Source: Prevotellaceae bacterium (GTDB lineage Bacteria > Bacteroidota > Bacteroidia > Bacteroidales > Bacteroidaceae). Taken from it: DNA of 52,664 bases. The position numbers and the translations under genes are program-made. This document shows positions 45,422 through 52,136 of this stretch, piece after piece (the first letter of the stretch is position 1; every line of letters starts with the position of its first letter). The notes beneath the pieces were generated by a model, which did not search any database, was not told the origin of the DNA, and saw only the letters and a program-made list of their open reading frames with translations. The DNA is taken from NCBI GenBank assembly GCA_031262085.1, contig JAISIN010000101.1, positions 1 through 52,664 on the forward strand. The letters run 5' to 3'.

Positions 45422-47747
45422 ATTCGCTTTTGATACTCTTCACCGGATTCTCGTTAGCTATTTTCCAAGCACGCAACAGCACACAAGCTACAATAACAGC
45501 CAATACTCCCAGCGCCACCGGCGCATAGAGCGCCCAACCCGCTGCCACCTGTTCTGTAAACAGCTCCATCCACAGCGTATTGACGTACCACGAAGCCACC
45601 ACGCCGATCAACACTGCCGGAACAGCGATGTAGAGCACGTCGCGACTAAGCAGGTTCAGGATGCCCGATGCTTCGGCTCCGTTCACCTTGCGGATGGCAA
45701 TCTCCTTACTGCGACGGCGCACTTCGTCACTAACATAGCCCACCAATCCCATCATCATGATAAAGAAGAGCGTGATGCCTGCCAGTATGGTGGCATTGCG
45801 AAATACCCGCACGGAGTTATAGCGCGACGTAATCTCGCTTTGCAACGACTTGAATTCTACGGATTTGGTGGTGAAGGATTGGGATACGTCATGGTTCAGC
45901 TTCTTCAGATTGTCGGCAAAAGGCTCTTTGAGCCGGACATGATAGCAACGGTCTATGCCTTGATTGACATACTTCATATCGTAGGCAAGCATAGGCATCG
46001 GAGCGCTGAAGAAGTCGCCTATCTTGAACTCTTTCATCACGCCCGACACGGTGGCACGTATCCCTTCGGTGTTGAACTGCCGCCCTACAATCTCTGTTCC
46101 CCAGTGCATGCGCTCGGCAAAGCTTTCGTTGACCATCACTTCGGAGCCGACTTGCGGCATCCGTCCCTCTTTGATAACCATCTGCATCATTGCCGGATAG
46201 TTGTCCGACCACGCCATGAGGCGCGACGAGAAGAGCGACTTGCCTGCATCGTCCTGAATCAGACTGCCCGAGGGACCGTTGACCGGTATGTCGATGGCAA
46301 CGCTGACCTCTTCGACGTAGGGCAACCCTTTCAAATAGTCGGCTACATGGTCGTTTTGCTCGCTACTGCCGAAATTGAGATAGCCATAGACTACCCGTTC
46401 GGGATTGTAGCCTAAATCTTTGTTCAGCACATACCGATATTGCATCATGACAAGCGTTATCAGTCCGCTGATAAGCGCCACGCCGACAAACTGCGCAAAG
46501 AGCAGCGGACGCTTCCACCCTTTCTTACTGTCGGTATAGCGGTGAAACACCTGCGTGACGGGGATGCGGGCAAAGATTCGCGCGGGCAGTACACCACCTA
46601 TCAAAAAGAAGAACACGATGATAACCCCTGTCACCCACATCCGGTCGGGAGCAAAAAGCGCTTCGAGGTGTGCCGAGGCGGTATCTTCGACAAAGTCGCG
46701 GAAGTTGAACAACAGGAAAAGCATCACAGCCAATGCCGCAACAACGATGATAGCTGTCTCGCTCATGAACATACCGAATATGGTACCCCCCGAGGCTCCG
46801 CTGCATTTGTGTACGCCGATGGCCTTAGCTCGGTAGGTCAGCGAGGAGATAGAGATAAGCACATAGTTAAGCGCCGTGATGAAGAGGATGGCAAATCCCA
46901 GCAAGCTCATGATGACAATCATCGATTTTACCTCAGAGCTGGTACGGTAAACGCTGCGGATGGGACGAAGCTGCGTAGTGTAGGCAATCTTCATCTTTTC
47001 CTTCAGCTCGGAAGGCAGATATTTTGCCATCAAGTCGTCCATACGGGCAATGACAGCGCCCTTATCGGCGCCCTGACGGAAACGGATAAACTCGGGGTAA
47101 CTGTCGCCGCCATACCACGAATAATTGGTCAGTTCGCGTGTCCATGCCGTGGGCATCGATAGAACGGCTTCGTAGGGGAATCGGGTGTTTTCGGGCAGGG
47201 CGCGGTAGATGCCGCGTACAGTCATCTCAATCTCCTTGCCATAGCTGACGACCTTACCTATCGGGTCGTCATCGCCAAAGATGCGTGCTGCCAGACGGTC
47301 GCTCAGGAAGAGCACATCGCGGTTGGTCAAATCGCGTGTGTTACCGCGCAACACTTCAATGCCCATGGTCTGGAAGTAGAGCGAATCTGCCATCACCTTT
47401 CGTTCGTCGAATTGCATGCTGCCATAGAACAGTGGTTTAGAGGCGGTGTAGAGACAAGTGCTGGTGGCTGCCTCTATGGCTTCGGGAAAGTTTTCGAGAA
47501 TGGCGCCGGCTATGGGTCCCATGTTCATCTCACTCGGCGGAAAGGTTTCGCCATTTTGTGTCCACACGGCAAAAAGCTGATAAAGGTTATCCGCATCGCG
47601 AAAACAGTTATCATAACTCCATTCAAACGCCACACGTGCAAAGAGCAGGATGCTCAGCGTAAGTCCCAGTCCGAGTGAGACTATCTTGATCAGGTTCGTG
47701 CTTCGTCCCCGCAACAGCGTACGGAGGGTGTAATAAAGTGACTTCAT
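45420..47747 (-). CDS. MacB/FtsX-type ABC transporter permease
   Basis: The 775-aa protein has an N-terminal helix (about 20-40), a MacB-type periplasmic domain (about 45-240), three or four helices (about 280-430), a second periplasmic domain and a second FtsX domain with four helices. It ends AWKIANENPVKSIKSE, the standard end of this Bacteroidota permease family. No ATPase subunit lies in the window. A sigma54-type promoter stands 43-70 nt upstream. A remnant of a paralogue's C-terminus lies at 51836. Substrate unknown; peptide, lipoprotein or antimicrobial export is typical. Confidence 0.9.
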   Translation of the reverse strand: MKSLYYTLRTLLRGRSTNLIKIVSLGLGLTLSILLFARVAFEWSYDNCFRDADNLYQLFAVWTQNGETFPPSEMNMGPIAGAILENFPEAIEAATSTCLYTASKPLFYGSMQFDERKVMADSLYFQTMGIEVLRGNTRDLTNRDVLFLSDRLAARIFGDDDPIGKVVSYGKEIEMTVRGIYRALPENTRFPYEAVLSMPTAWTRELTNYSWYGGDSYPEFIRFRQGADKGAVIARMDDLMAKYLPSELKEKMKIAYTTQLRPIRSVYRTSSEVKSMIVIMSLLGFAILFITALNYVLISISSLTYRAKAIGVHKCSGASGGTIFGMFMSETAIIVVAALAVMLFLLFNFRDFVEDTASAHLEALFAPDRMWVTGVIIVFFFLIGGVLPARIFARIPVTQVFHRYTDSKKGWKRPLLFAQFVGVALISGLITLVMMQYRYVLNKDLGYNPERVVYGYLNFGSSEQNDHVADYLKGLPYVEEVSVAIDIPVNGPSGSLIQDDAGKSLFSSRLMAWSDNYPAMMQMVIKEGRMPQVGSEVMVNESFAERMHWGTEIVGRQFNTEGIRATVSGVMKEFKIGDFFSAPMPMLAYDMKYVNQGIDRCYHVRLKEPFADNLKKLNHDVSQSFTTKSVEFKSLQSEITSRYNSVRVFRNATILAGITLFFIMMMGLVGYVSDEVRRRSKEIAIRKVNGAEASGILNLLSRDVLYIAVPAVLIGVVASWYVNTLWMELFTEQVAAGWALYAPVALGVLAVIVACVLLRAWKIANENPVKSIKSE

Positions 47748-47798
47748 AAAAGTGTATCGGTATATTTCTATTAAACATTACTATTGTCGAACTGATAC

Positions 47799-47816
47799 AA
47801 GCATAAGACGTGCCAA
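47799..47816 (-). promoter_or_regulatory. Sigma54-type promoter of the MacB-like permease gene
   Basis: The minus strand reads TTGGCACGTCTTATGCTT. This matches TTGGCACG-N4-TTGCT with one mismatch in the -12 box, and GG and GC are exactly 10 nt apart. The start site would be near 47790, leaving a ~43-nt leader. It would need an NtrC-type activator, which is not in the window. Confidence 0.75.
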
Positions 47817-47863
47817 ATATGTAATGCGCTTGAAAATAGATATATAAATAGAACAGGGGGTGT

Positions 47864-47896
47864 TCAATATCGGACGGGGGCGTGCGATATCGGACG
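47864..47896. repeat. Two-unit 20-bp repeat at the 3' end of the UDG-family gene
   Basis: ATATCGGACGG occurs at 47867 and 47887, 20 bp apart, within GGGGG-containing units. The second unit encodes the end of the glycosylase-family protein and the first contains its stop codon. A GAACA/TGTTC hairpin with a G5 loop sits just beyond (47851-47865). Confidence 0.6.
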
Positions 47897-48475
47897 GAAC
47901 ATCCCCCTATATATCTCCGCTTTCTTCTCTATCTTGAGCGGATAAGCCCGTGACGACGACGGCATCCTATAGAGCCGCATCCCTCGCCCCTCGAATTCAA
48001 ACTCGGTATAGCTGCCGACTTTGGGTTCGACGACGTTGAAACGGGCACACAGCGTGTCACATGCTTTTTGTCCCGTAACGGCTATGATACAACACTCCGG
48101 CAGTTGGCGAAGCAGTGCAGCCACATCGGTAGCTTCCACAATCTCCAAAAACATATCCGAAGCATTGTTATTCAGTCGGCGAACGGCAGTGGCAGTATCG
48201 AACAGGGCTATACCTTGTTCCGTAAGGAAGTCGACTATGCGCGGGCGGCAGAATGCTTTCCCGCCCTCATCGATAAAATGCTCTTTGTCTTGAAAGAAGA
48301 TAAGTCCCATAATCCGCCACATATCATTGTTGAAGTTGGGGTAATAGAAATCCATCGACCACCGCTTGCGCTGGGGCGGAAAGCTGCCCAGCATGAGCAG
48401 TTTCGCATGGGGCGGAAGAAACGGGGTGAGCGGGTGGCGTTCAATGTTACACTGTTGATTATCCGATTGTTTCAT
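47864..48475 (-). CDS. Uracil-DNA glycosylase-family protein
   Basis: The 203-aa protein has the UDG-superfamily motif 1 LGSFPPQRKRWSMDFYYPN, a CIIAVTGQKA strand, and the C-terminal RMPSSSRAYPL that replaces the usual PSPSP motif. It resembles the Mug/TDG-like group and would excise mispaired or damaged bases. ATG 48475 is chosen because the promoter lies upstream of it and inside a longer in-frame ORF. Its last codons are built from a 20-bp repeat (GTCCGATATYG units), so the end FRPISHAPVRY may be repeat-derived. Confidence 0.82.
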   Translation of the reverse strand: MKQSDNQQCNIERHPLTPFLPPHAKLLMLGSFPPQRKRWSMDFYYPNFNNDMWRIMGLIFFQDKEHFIDEGGKAFCRPRIVDFLTEQGIALFDTATAVRRLNNNASDMFLEIVEATDVAALLRQLPECCIIAVTGQKACDTLCARFNVVEPKVGSYTEFEFEGRGMRLYRMPSSSRAYPLKIEKKAEIYRGMFRPISHAPVRY

Positions 48476-48524
48476 ATATTGCAGATGATGATATTTTGTT
48501 TTTTTATATCCTTGATTATGAGTT

Positions 48525-48555
48525 GCAAAGATAGTGTTACTTTCAGAAATGGCAA
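48525..48555 (-). promoter_or_regulatory. Promoter of the UDG-family gene
   Basis: On the minus strand TTG (plus 48553-48555), a 20-nt spacer and TATCTTTG (plus 48525-48532) match the full consensus. The TTG lies in the first unit of the tandem array at 48541, so array and promoter overlap. Confidence 0.7.
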
Positions 48556-48630
48556 GATTCACTTTCAGTTTTGGCGTCTTTTCATTTTCGGTTTTGACGC
48601 TTTTCTATTTTCAGTTTTGGCGCTTTTCTA
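48541..48630. repeat. Tandem array, four units, period 22-23 bp
   Basis: TTTC starts units at 48541, 48563, 48586 and 48609 with the consensus TTTCAGTTTTGGCGCTTTTC; the first is degenerate. On the minus strand the array directly follows a TAG (48628-48630) ending a short open text, SVSEVLAKAQ, possibly a gene remnant. The same unit and the leading TTTCAGAAATGGCAAG recur at 51771. Confidence 0.8.
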
Positions 48631-48703
48631 CTGAGCTTTCGCAAGTACCTCCGAGACGCTCTCTCTGGGAGGGGTGTGTCAAAATGCAGATTGCTTTCCG
48701 GTT

Positions 48704-48740
48704 CCCCTCCTCCACCGGAGGAGGGGTGCCCGCAGGGCGG
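48704..48740. repeat. REP-like palindrome
   Basis: CCCCTCCTCC (48704-48713) and GGAGGAGGGG (48717-48726) form 10-bp perfect arms with a 3-nt loop, followed by a small GCCC/GGGC hairpin. Similar GC-rich palindromes are scattered between genes in Bacteroidales, so this may be one of a dispersed family. Confidence 0.6.
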
Positions 48741-48811
48741 GTATGTTCTATTTATGAAATTATGAAAGGAATAAAATTGTTCTTTATTAGATTATCGTCA
48801 GGATTAAGTAT

Positions 48812-48819
48812 TAACTTTG
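48812..48819 (+). promoter_or_regulatory. -7 box of the VapBC-like pair
   Basis: TAACTTTG followed by CCGC is a -7 match 19 nt before the antitoxin ATG. Confidence 0.55.
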
Positions 48820-48837
48820 CCGCATCAGATAAACAAA

Positions 48838-48993
48838 ATGAGAATGGAAACAAAAAACGCAGTTAACCCAACCAAGCATTTGCCGCGACCTGCGCGTCCC
48901 AACAAACCCCGTAAAACCATCGGTGACATCTACGGGAAACTGAAGCGTGGTTTAGACGGAATGAAGTATCAAAGCGCGGAGAGAAATGGATAA
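48838..48993 (+). CDS. Small VapB-like antitoxin (51 codons)
   Basis: This short frame starts ATG at 48838 (alternatively 48844) and encodes a very basic 51-aa protein (KHLPRPARPNKPRKTIGDIY, then KLKRGLDGMKYQSAE). I do not recognise a named antitoxin family. Its stop overlaps the PIN-domain toxin start by 8 bp (ATGGATAA), the usual layout of a type II antitoxin-toxin pair, and a -7 box sits just upstream. The C-terminus would wrap the toxin. The antitoxin role is inferred from position and size. Confidence 0.65.
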   Translation: MRMETKNAVNPTKHLPRPARPNKPRKTIGDIYGKLKRGLDGMKYQSAERNG

Positions 48994-49354
48994 AGTCGAC
49001 TTCGTAGCAGATACAAATGCCATTATATATGCAATAGAGGGAAATCCGTCTATGCGGGGATTTATTCAATGCACACCGGCAGTATCCGTTATTACCGAGA
49101 TAGAATTACTTGGAAAGAGAGGTATCTTGCCGCATGAGGCTGATGAAATCCGAATGCTCCTTAGCGGTCTTCCTATCATTAGATTGACCGAATCAATAAA
49201 AGAAGCTGCCATATCGCTAAAGCAGAGATATAGCGTAAAACTACCTGATGCCGTTATCGCAGCCACAGCGTTATGCTTGAAGCTACCCCTTTGTACTGCC
49301 GACTTAGGGTTCGATAAAATCCAAGAAATCGAGACTATTCTGATTACGCCATAA
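48986..49354 (+). CDS. PIN-domain toxin (VapC-like)
   Basis: The 122-aa protein is a PIN-domain RNase. The acidic residues are visible in DFVADTNAIIYA (first Asp), ITEIELLG (Glu), KLPDAVIAATAL (Asp) and TADLGFDKI (Asp). VapC toxins cleave tRNA or rRNA to slow growth until bound by the antitoxin. It overlaps the small basic ORF upstream, and a bidirectional hairpin terminator begins at its stop codon. Confidence 0.88.
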   Translation: MDKVDFVADTNAIIYAIEGNPSMRGFIQCTPAVSVITEIELLGKRGILPHEADEIRMLLSGLPIIRLTESIKEAAISLKQRYSVKLPDAVIAATALCLKLPLCTADLGFDKIQEIETILITP

Positions 49355-49397
49355 ATAGTCAGCCCGTTCAAAGCATGCTTTGGACGGGCTGACTATT
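49354..49397. terminator. Bidirectional terminator after vapC
   Basis: Twenty-one-bp arms (49354-49374, 49377-49397) pair with a single mismatch around a 2-nt loop. The stem starts in the vapC stop codon. The hydrolase gene ends 27 nt beyond on the other strand. Confidence 0.85.
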
Positions 49398-49423
49398 AAA
49401 ATCGCAGCATAAGTCCTGCCTTT

Positions 49424-51238
49424 CTACCTCTTGATCGCCGGATAGATATTCTCCCACACCAGATTCAGCTCCGCCTGCATGTCCCGCACGTTCGAGGTGA
49501 GGACGATCACGGCCTCTTTCTCCGGCAGGATGATGATAAACTGTCCGTTGGCGCCGTCGGCGCGGTAGCCGTTGTAGGGGCAGCGCCACATCTGGTAGCC
49601 GTAACCACGGGTGTAGTCGCCCTTCTTCTGCTCGGGGGTGAGCGTCTCTTTCTTGCTTCCGGCAGGTAGGGACGCCACTTGGCGGGCGGAGGCTTCCGCA
49701 ATCCACGATTCGGGCAGGAGCTGCTTGCCGTTCCACATCCCTTTTTGGAGGAAGAGCTGACCGAGCTTTGCCATGTCCTCGGTGCGGACGTAAAGTCCCC
49801 ATCCGCCGGTGTTGATGCCTTGCGGACTCTCTTGCCACCGCGGTTTGATGATGCCTAACGGACGGAAGAGTCGCGGGGTGAGGTAGTCGACGATTTTCTC
49901 TCCCGTCAGCTTCTGCACGATGGCGGAAAGCATGTAGGTAGAGAGGCTGCTGTAGTCGTAGAACGTGCCGGGGCGGTGTATCACGGGCACTGCCAGGAAC
50001 GCCTCTACCCAGTCTTTCCCCTGCTGCCGCATAATCTTTCCCACCTCCGCTTCGTCGCTGCCGGCGTTCATGGTGAGCAGGTCTTTGACGGTCATGGCGC
50101 GCAGGTTGTCACTCACCTGTGCGGGCAGTTTGTCGGGGAAGAACGAGATAACCTTGTCGGTCACCTTGAGCAGCCCCTCGCTCACGGCAAAGCCCACCGC
50201 CGTGGCGGTAAACGTTTTGCTGACCGAGTGCATGACGTGCGCCTCCGTCGCGCTGTGTCCTTCGTTCCACCGCTCGAAGACCACCTTGCCGTGGCGCACC
50301 ACCATCAGGCTGTGTACCTCCAGATTGGCTGCCTTTGCCTTGTCGAGGAAACGCTCCAAGCCTGCCGCGTCGACCCGCTCGCTCTGCGGCGTAGCGCGGG
50401 GCAGCGCCAACTTGGCTGCCGCTTGTTCTTCCCGTTCACGCAGGATGGTTCGCAGGTGGTTGAGCAGGATGTGGAACGCCGGATCCGCCATCGCGCCGTG
50501 GTCGTAGCCGCCCAGCTCGTAGAGCGAGGTCTCGGGGTGACCGGCAAGCTGCATCATCCGCCACAGATAGGCGTTCTCTTCGTAGCGCCCGTAAAGTTCG
50601 AGGTTGCGGTCGCCCGTGATGAGCACGAGCGGCGGGGCATCCTTGCGGACGTGGAAGAGCGGGGCGTAGCGGTCGATGGTGGGTTGGAGGGCGCCGATGT
50701 CGTGCATCTGACGGTAGGCATAGTGGCTGACCACCTGCCCGCTGAACGGGATCAGTCCGGCGATGCTGTCGGCATCAATGTCGTACTTGCGCAGCCACTG
50801 TTTGTCCAATCCGATCATCGCCGTGAGGTAGCCGCCGGCGGAGTGCCCCGAGACGAAGATTTTCTGCGGGTCGCCGCCATATTTGCGCACGTTGCGAAAC
50901 GCCCATGCCACGGCAGCGGCAGCGTCGTCAATGCAGCTGTCGACCGGCACCTTGGGCAGCAGGCGATAGTTGACGCCGACGACAATCATGCCGCGCTTCT
51001 TCAGCTGCTCGGGGATGAATTTACTGCCGCTTGTCAGCCCGCCGCCGTGGAACCAGACCACCGTGGGGGCGTCGGTCAATCCAGCCGGATAGTAGACATC
51101 CAGCTTGCAGCGCGCCTGCGCATAGTCGTCGTGCGACGTGGTGTAGGAAATGTCTTGAATCGTTGTCTCCACCGCCGTCTCTTGTGCCGAGAGGCAGGTG
51201 CAGAGGAACATCGTGAGTAGCAAACCATACTTTTTCAT
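49424..51238 (-). CDS. Exported alpha/beta-hydrolase plus beta-lactamase-family fusion
   Basis: The 604-aa exported protein joins two serine hydrolases. After a signal peptide (about 1-18), an esterase domain (about 30-270) shows the oxyanion hole FHGGG, the nucleophile elbow GHSAGG and a late YDHG histidine. The C-terminal half (about 290-604) is a class C/DD-peptidase-like domain with SVSK (SxxK), a Tyr motif DYSSLS and a GANGQF strand in the third-motif position. Such fusions occur in Bacteroidota and probably act as esterases rather than as antibiotic resistance enzymes. It stands alone. Substrate unknown. Confidence 0.88.
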   Translation of the reverse strand: MKKYGLLLTMFLCTCLSAQETAVETTIQDISYTTSHDDYAQARCKLDVYYPAGLTDAPTVVWFHGGGLTSGSKFIPEQLKKRGMIVVGVNYRLLPKVPVDSCIDDAAAAVAWAFRNVRKYGGDPQKIFVSGHSAGGYLTAMIGLDKQWLRKYDIDADSIAGLIPFSGQVVSHYAYRQMHDIGALQPTIDRYAPLFHVRKDAPPLVLITGDRNLELYGRYEENAYLWRMMQLAGHPETSLYELGGYDHGAMADPAFHILLNHLRTILREREEQAAAKLALPRATPQSERVDAAGLERFLDKAKAANLEVHSLMVVRHGKVVFERWNEGHSATEAHVMHSVSKTFTATAVGFAVSEGLLKVTDKVISFFPDKLPAQVSDNLRAMTVKDLLTMNAGSDEAEVGKIMRQQGKDWVEAFLAVPVIHRPGTFYDYSSLSTYMLSAIVQKLTGEKIVDYLTPRLFRPLGIIKPRWQESPQGINTGGWGLYVRTEDMAKLGQLFLQKGMWNGKQLLPESWIAEASARQVASLPAGSKKETLTPEQKKGDYTRGYGYQMWRCPYNGYRADGANGQFIIILPEKEAVIVLTSNVRDMQAELNLVWENIYPAIKR

Positions 51239-51252
51239 ACTGATATTGATAT

Positions 51253-51564
51253 TTAAATTGTTGAACGTTCGATGTGCTCGATCTCTACTTTCATTCCGAG
51301 GGCATGGATGATCCGATAAAACGTACTCAAACTGGGACTTAACAATCCGTTTTCGATACGCGAGATATAAGATTTAGTCGAATCTATCCGCTTCGCGAGT
51401 TCGGCTTGTATTATCTTAGCTTCTTTCCGCGCTTCGTGCAATACACTCCCGGTATAAAAAGCATAAGCCTCTTCTTCCGCAGCTTTACGCTCAGGCGTTC
51501 CGGGCAGACCAAATTCTTTATCAAGGTCTGCGCTTACATCAAAAATTTTGTTCTTTACAGGCAT
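51253..51564 (-). CDS. XRE-family HTH protein (antitoxin-like)
   Basis: The 103-aa protein has a C-terminal XRE helix-turn-helix (QAELAKRIDSTKSYISRIEN) and a final strand KVEIEHIE, the layout of HigA-type antitoxins. The HigB-type toxin that should lie upstream is absent; only repeats and a permease remnant are there. It may be an orphan. ATG 51564 follows a full promoter. The family call is firm. Confidence 0.85.
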   Translation of the reverse strand: MPVKNKIFDVSADLDKEFGLPGTPERKAAEEEAYAFYTGSVLHEARKEAKIIQAELAKRIDSTKSYISRIENGLLSPSLSTFYRIIHALGMKVEIEHIERSTI

Positions 51565-51594
51565 AGTATTCCTCCTTTTATTTTCCTCATGACG

Positions 51595-51625
51595 CAAAGG
51601 TATGCCGTGTTTAATGATTGTGCAA
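51595..51625 (-). promoter_or_regulatory. Promoter of the XRE gene
   Basis: On the minus strand TTG (plus 51623-51625), a 20-nt spacer and TACCTTTG (plus 51595-51602) match the full consensus. Confidence 0.7.
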
Positions 51626-51687
51626 CTCTTTGGCGATTATTTTTGGTTATGTTATCGGATATTATATCCCGCGCAAAGTTTAATCTC

Positions 51688-51695
51688 TACTTTTG
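51688..51695 (+). promoter_or_regulatory. Orphan -7 box
   Basis: TACTTTTG followed by CGGCG on the plus strand matches the -7 consensus, but no gene follows on that strand before the array and the permease remnant. It may be a relic. Confidence 0.35.
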
Positions 51696-51770
51696 CGGCG
51701 AAGTTTGTTTCCATCGTTGGCTTGGGCATAGATTCGCATGTCGCGGGTGCAAAGCGATTCGAAAAGTTAC

Positions 51771-51832
51771 TTTCAGAAATGGCAAGGATTTACTTTCAGT
51801 TTTGGCGCTTTTCTGTTTTCAGTTTTGGCAAA
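51771..51832. repeat. Tandem array, three units, period 23 bp
   Basis: TTTCAG starts at 51771, 51794 and 51817. It shares the unit TTTCAGTTTTGGCGCTTTTC and the degenerate first unit TTTCAGAAATGGCAAG with the array at 48541. Read on the minus strand it begins 3 nt after the stop codon of the permease remnant. Confidence 0.8.
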
Positions 51833-51835
51833 TGG

Positions 51836-51900
51836 TTATTCGCTCTTGAGGCTCTTGACCGGGGATTCGTTGGCGATGCCCTTTTTGTCTTGCGTGTAGT
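51836..51900 (-). pseudogene. C-terminal remnant of a MacB/FtsX-type permease
   Basis: The minus strand encodes YYTQDKKGIANESPVKSLKS, one Glu, then TAA at 51838-51836. It matches the end of the intact permease at 45420 (IANENPVKSIKSE). Only the last ~21 codons remain; the rest of this paralogue has been lost, replaced on its upstream side by the HU-Ig gene's terminator. Confidence 0.75.
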
Positions 51901-51933
51901 AAGGTTGTCTCATGGGAATTTTGGCATAAAAAA

Positions 51934-51963
51934 GCGGCAGTGTCCGATATTGCACACTGCCGC
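51934..51963 (-). terminator. Rho-independent terminator of the right-hand HU-Ig gene
   Basis: GCGGCAGTGT and ACACTGCCGC are perfect 10-bp arms around a 10-nt loop. On the minus strand the stem is followed by TTTTTTAT. It ends the transcript that carries the HU-Ig coding region and the palindromic array. Confidence 0.85.
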
Positions 51964-52020
51964 ATCTCTTCTCACACTCCGCGTCCGTTGGTTTTGTTTG
52001 TTGGGATAGAGGATAATTCT

Positions 52021-52129
52021 ATCCCCGAACCGGGGATACCTATATCCCCGAGGTGGGGATATCTCTATCCCCGAAGTGGGGATACCTATATCCCCGAAGT
52101 GGGGATACCCCTATCCCCGAAGTGGGGAT
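52021..52129. repeat. Palindromic tandem array, five units, period 23 bp
   Basis: ATCCCCG starts at 52021, 52044, 52067, 52090 and 52113, exactly 23 bp apart. Each unit is a TATCCCC/GGGGATA palindrome with a ~5-nt centre, so the transcript would form five tandem hairpins. It begins 7 nt after the stop of the minus-strand HU-Ig gene. It parallels the array at 31503 in period, number and position but not in sequence. Confidence 0.92.
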
Positions 52130-52136
52130 GAATCAC

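Noticed and set aside
49976-51220. 414-codon open frame antisense to the hydrolase fusion
   Set aside because: It is the complement of a GC-rich gene with both catalytic domains intact on the other strand.
49424-51238. Beta-lactam resistance gene
   Set aside because: The beta-lactamase-family domain is fused to an esterase and lacks a canonical KTG. It fits the broad serine-hydrolase family, so resistance cannot be claimed.
51940-52131. Plus-strand open frame through the TATCCCC array
   Set aside because: It encodes only repeated PRSGDTYIPEVG-like text, starts in a terminator and ends at the HU-Ig stop. It is a by-product of the 23-bp repeat.
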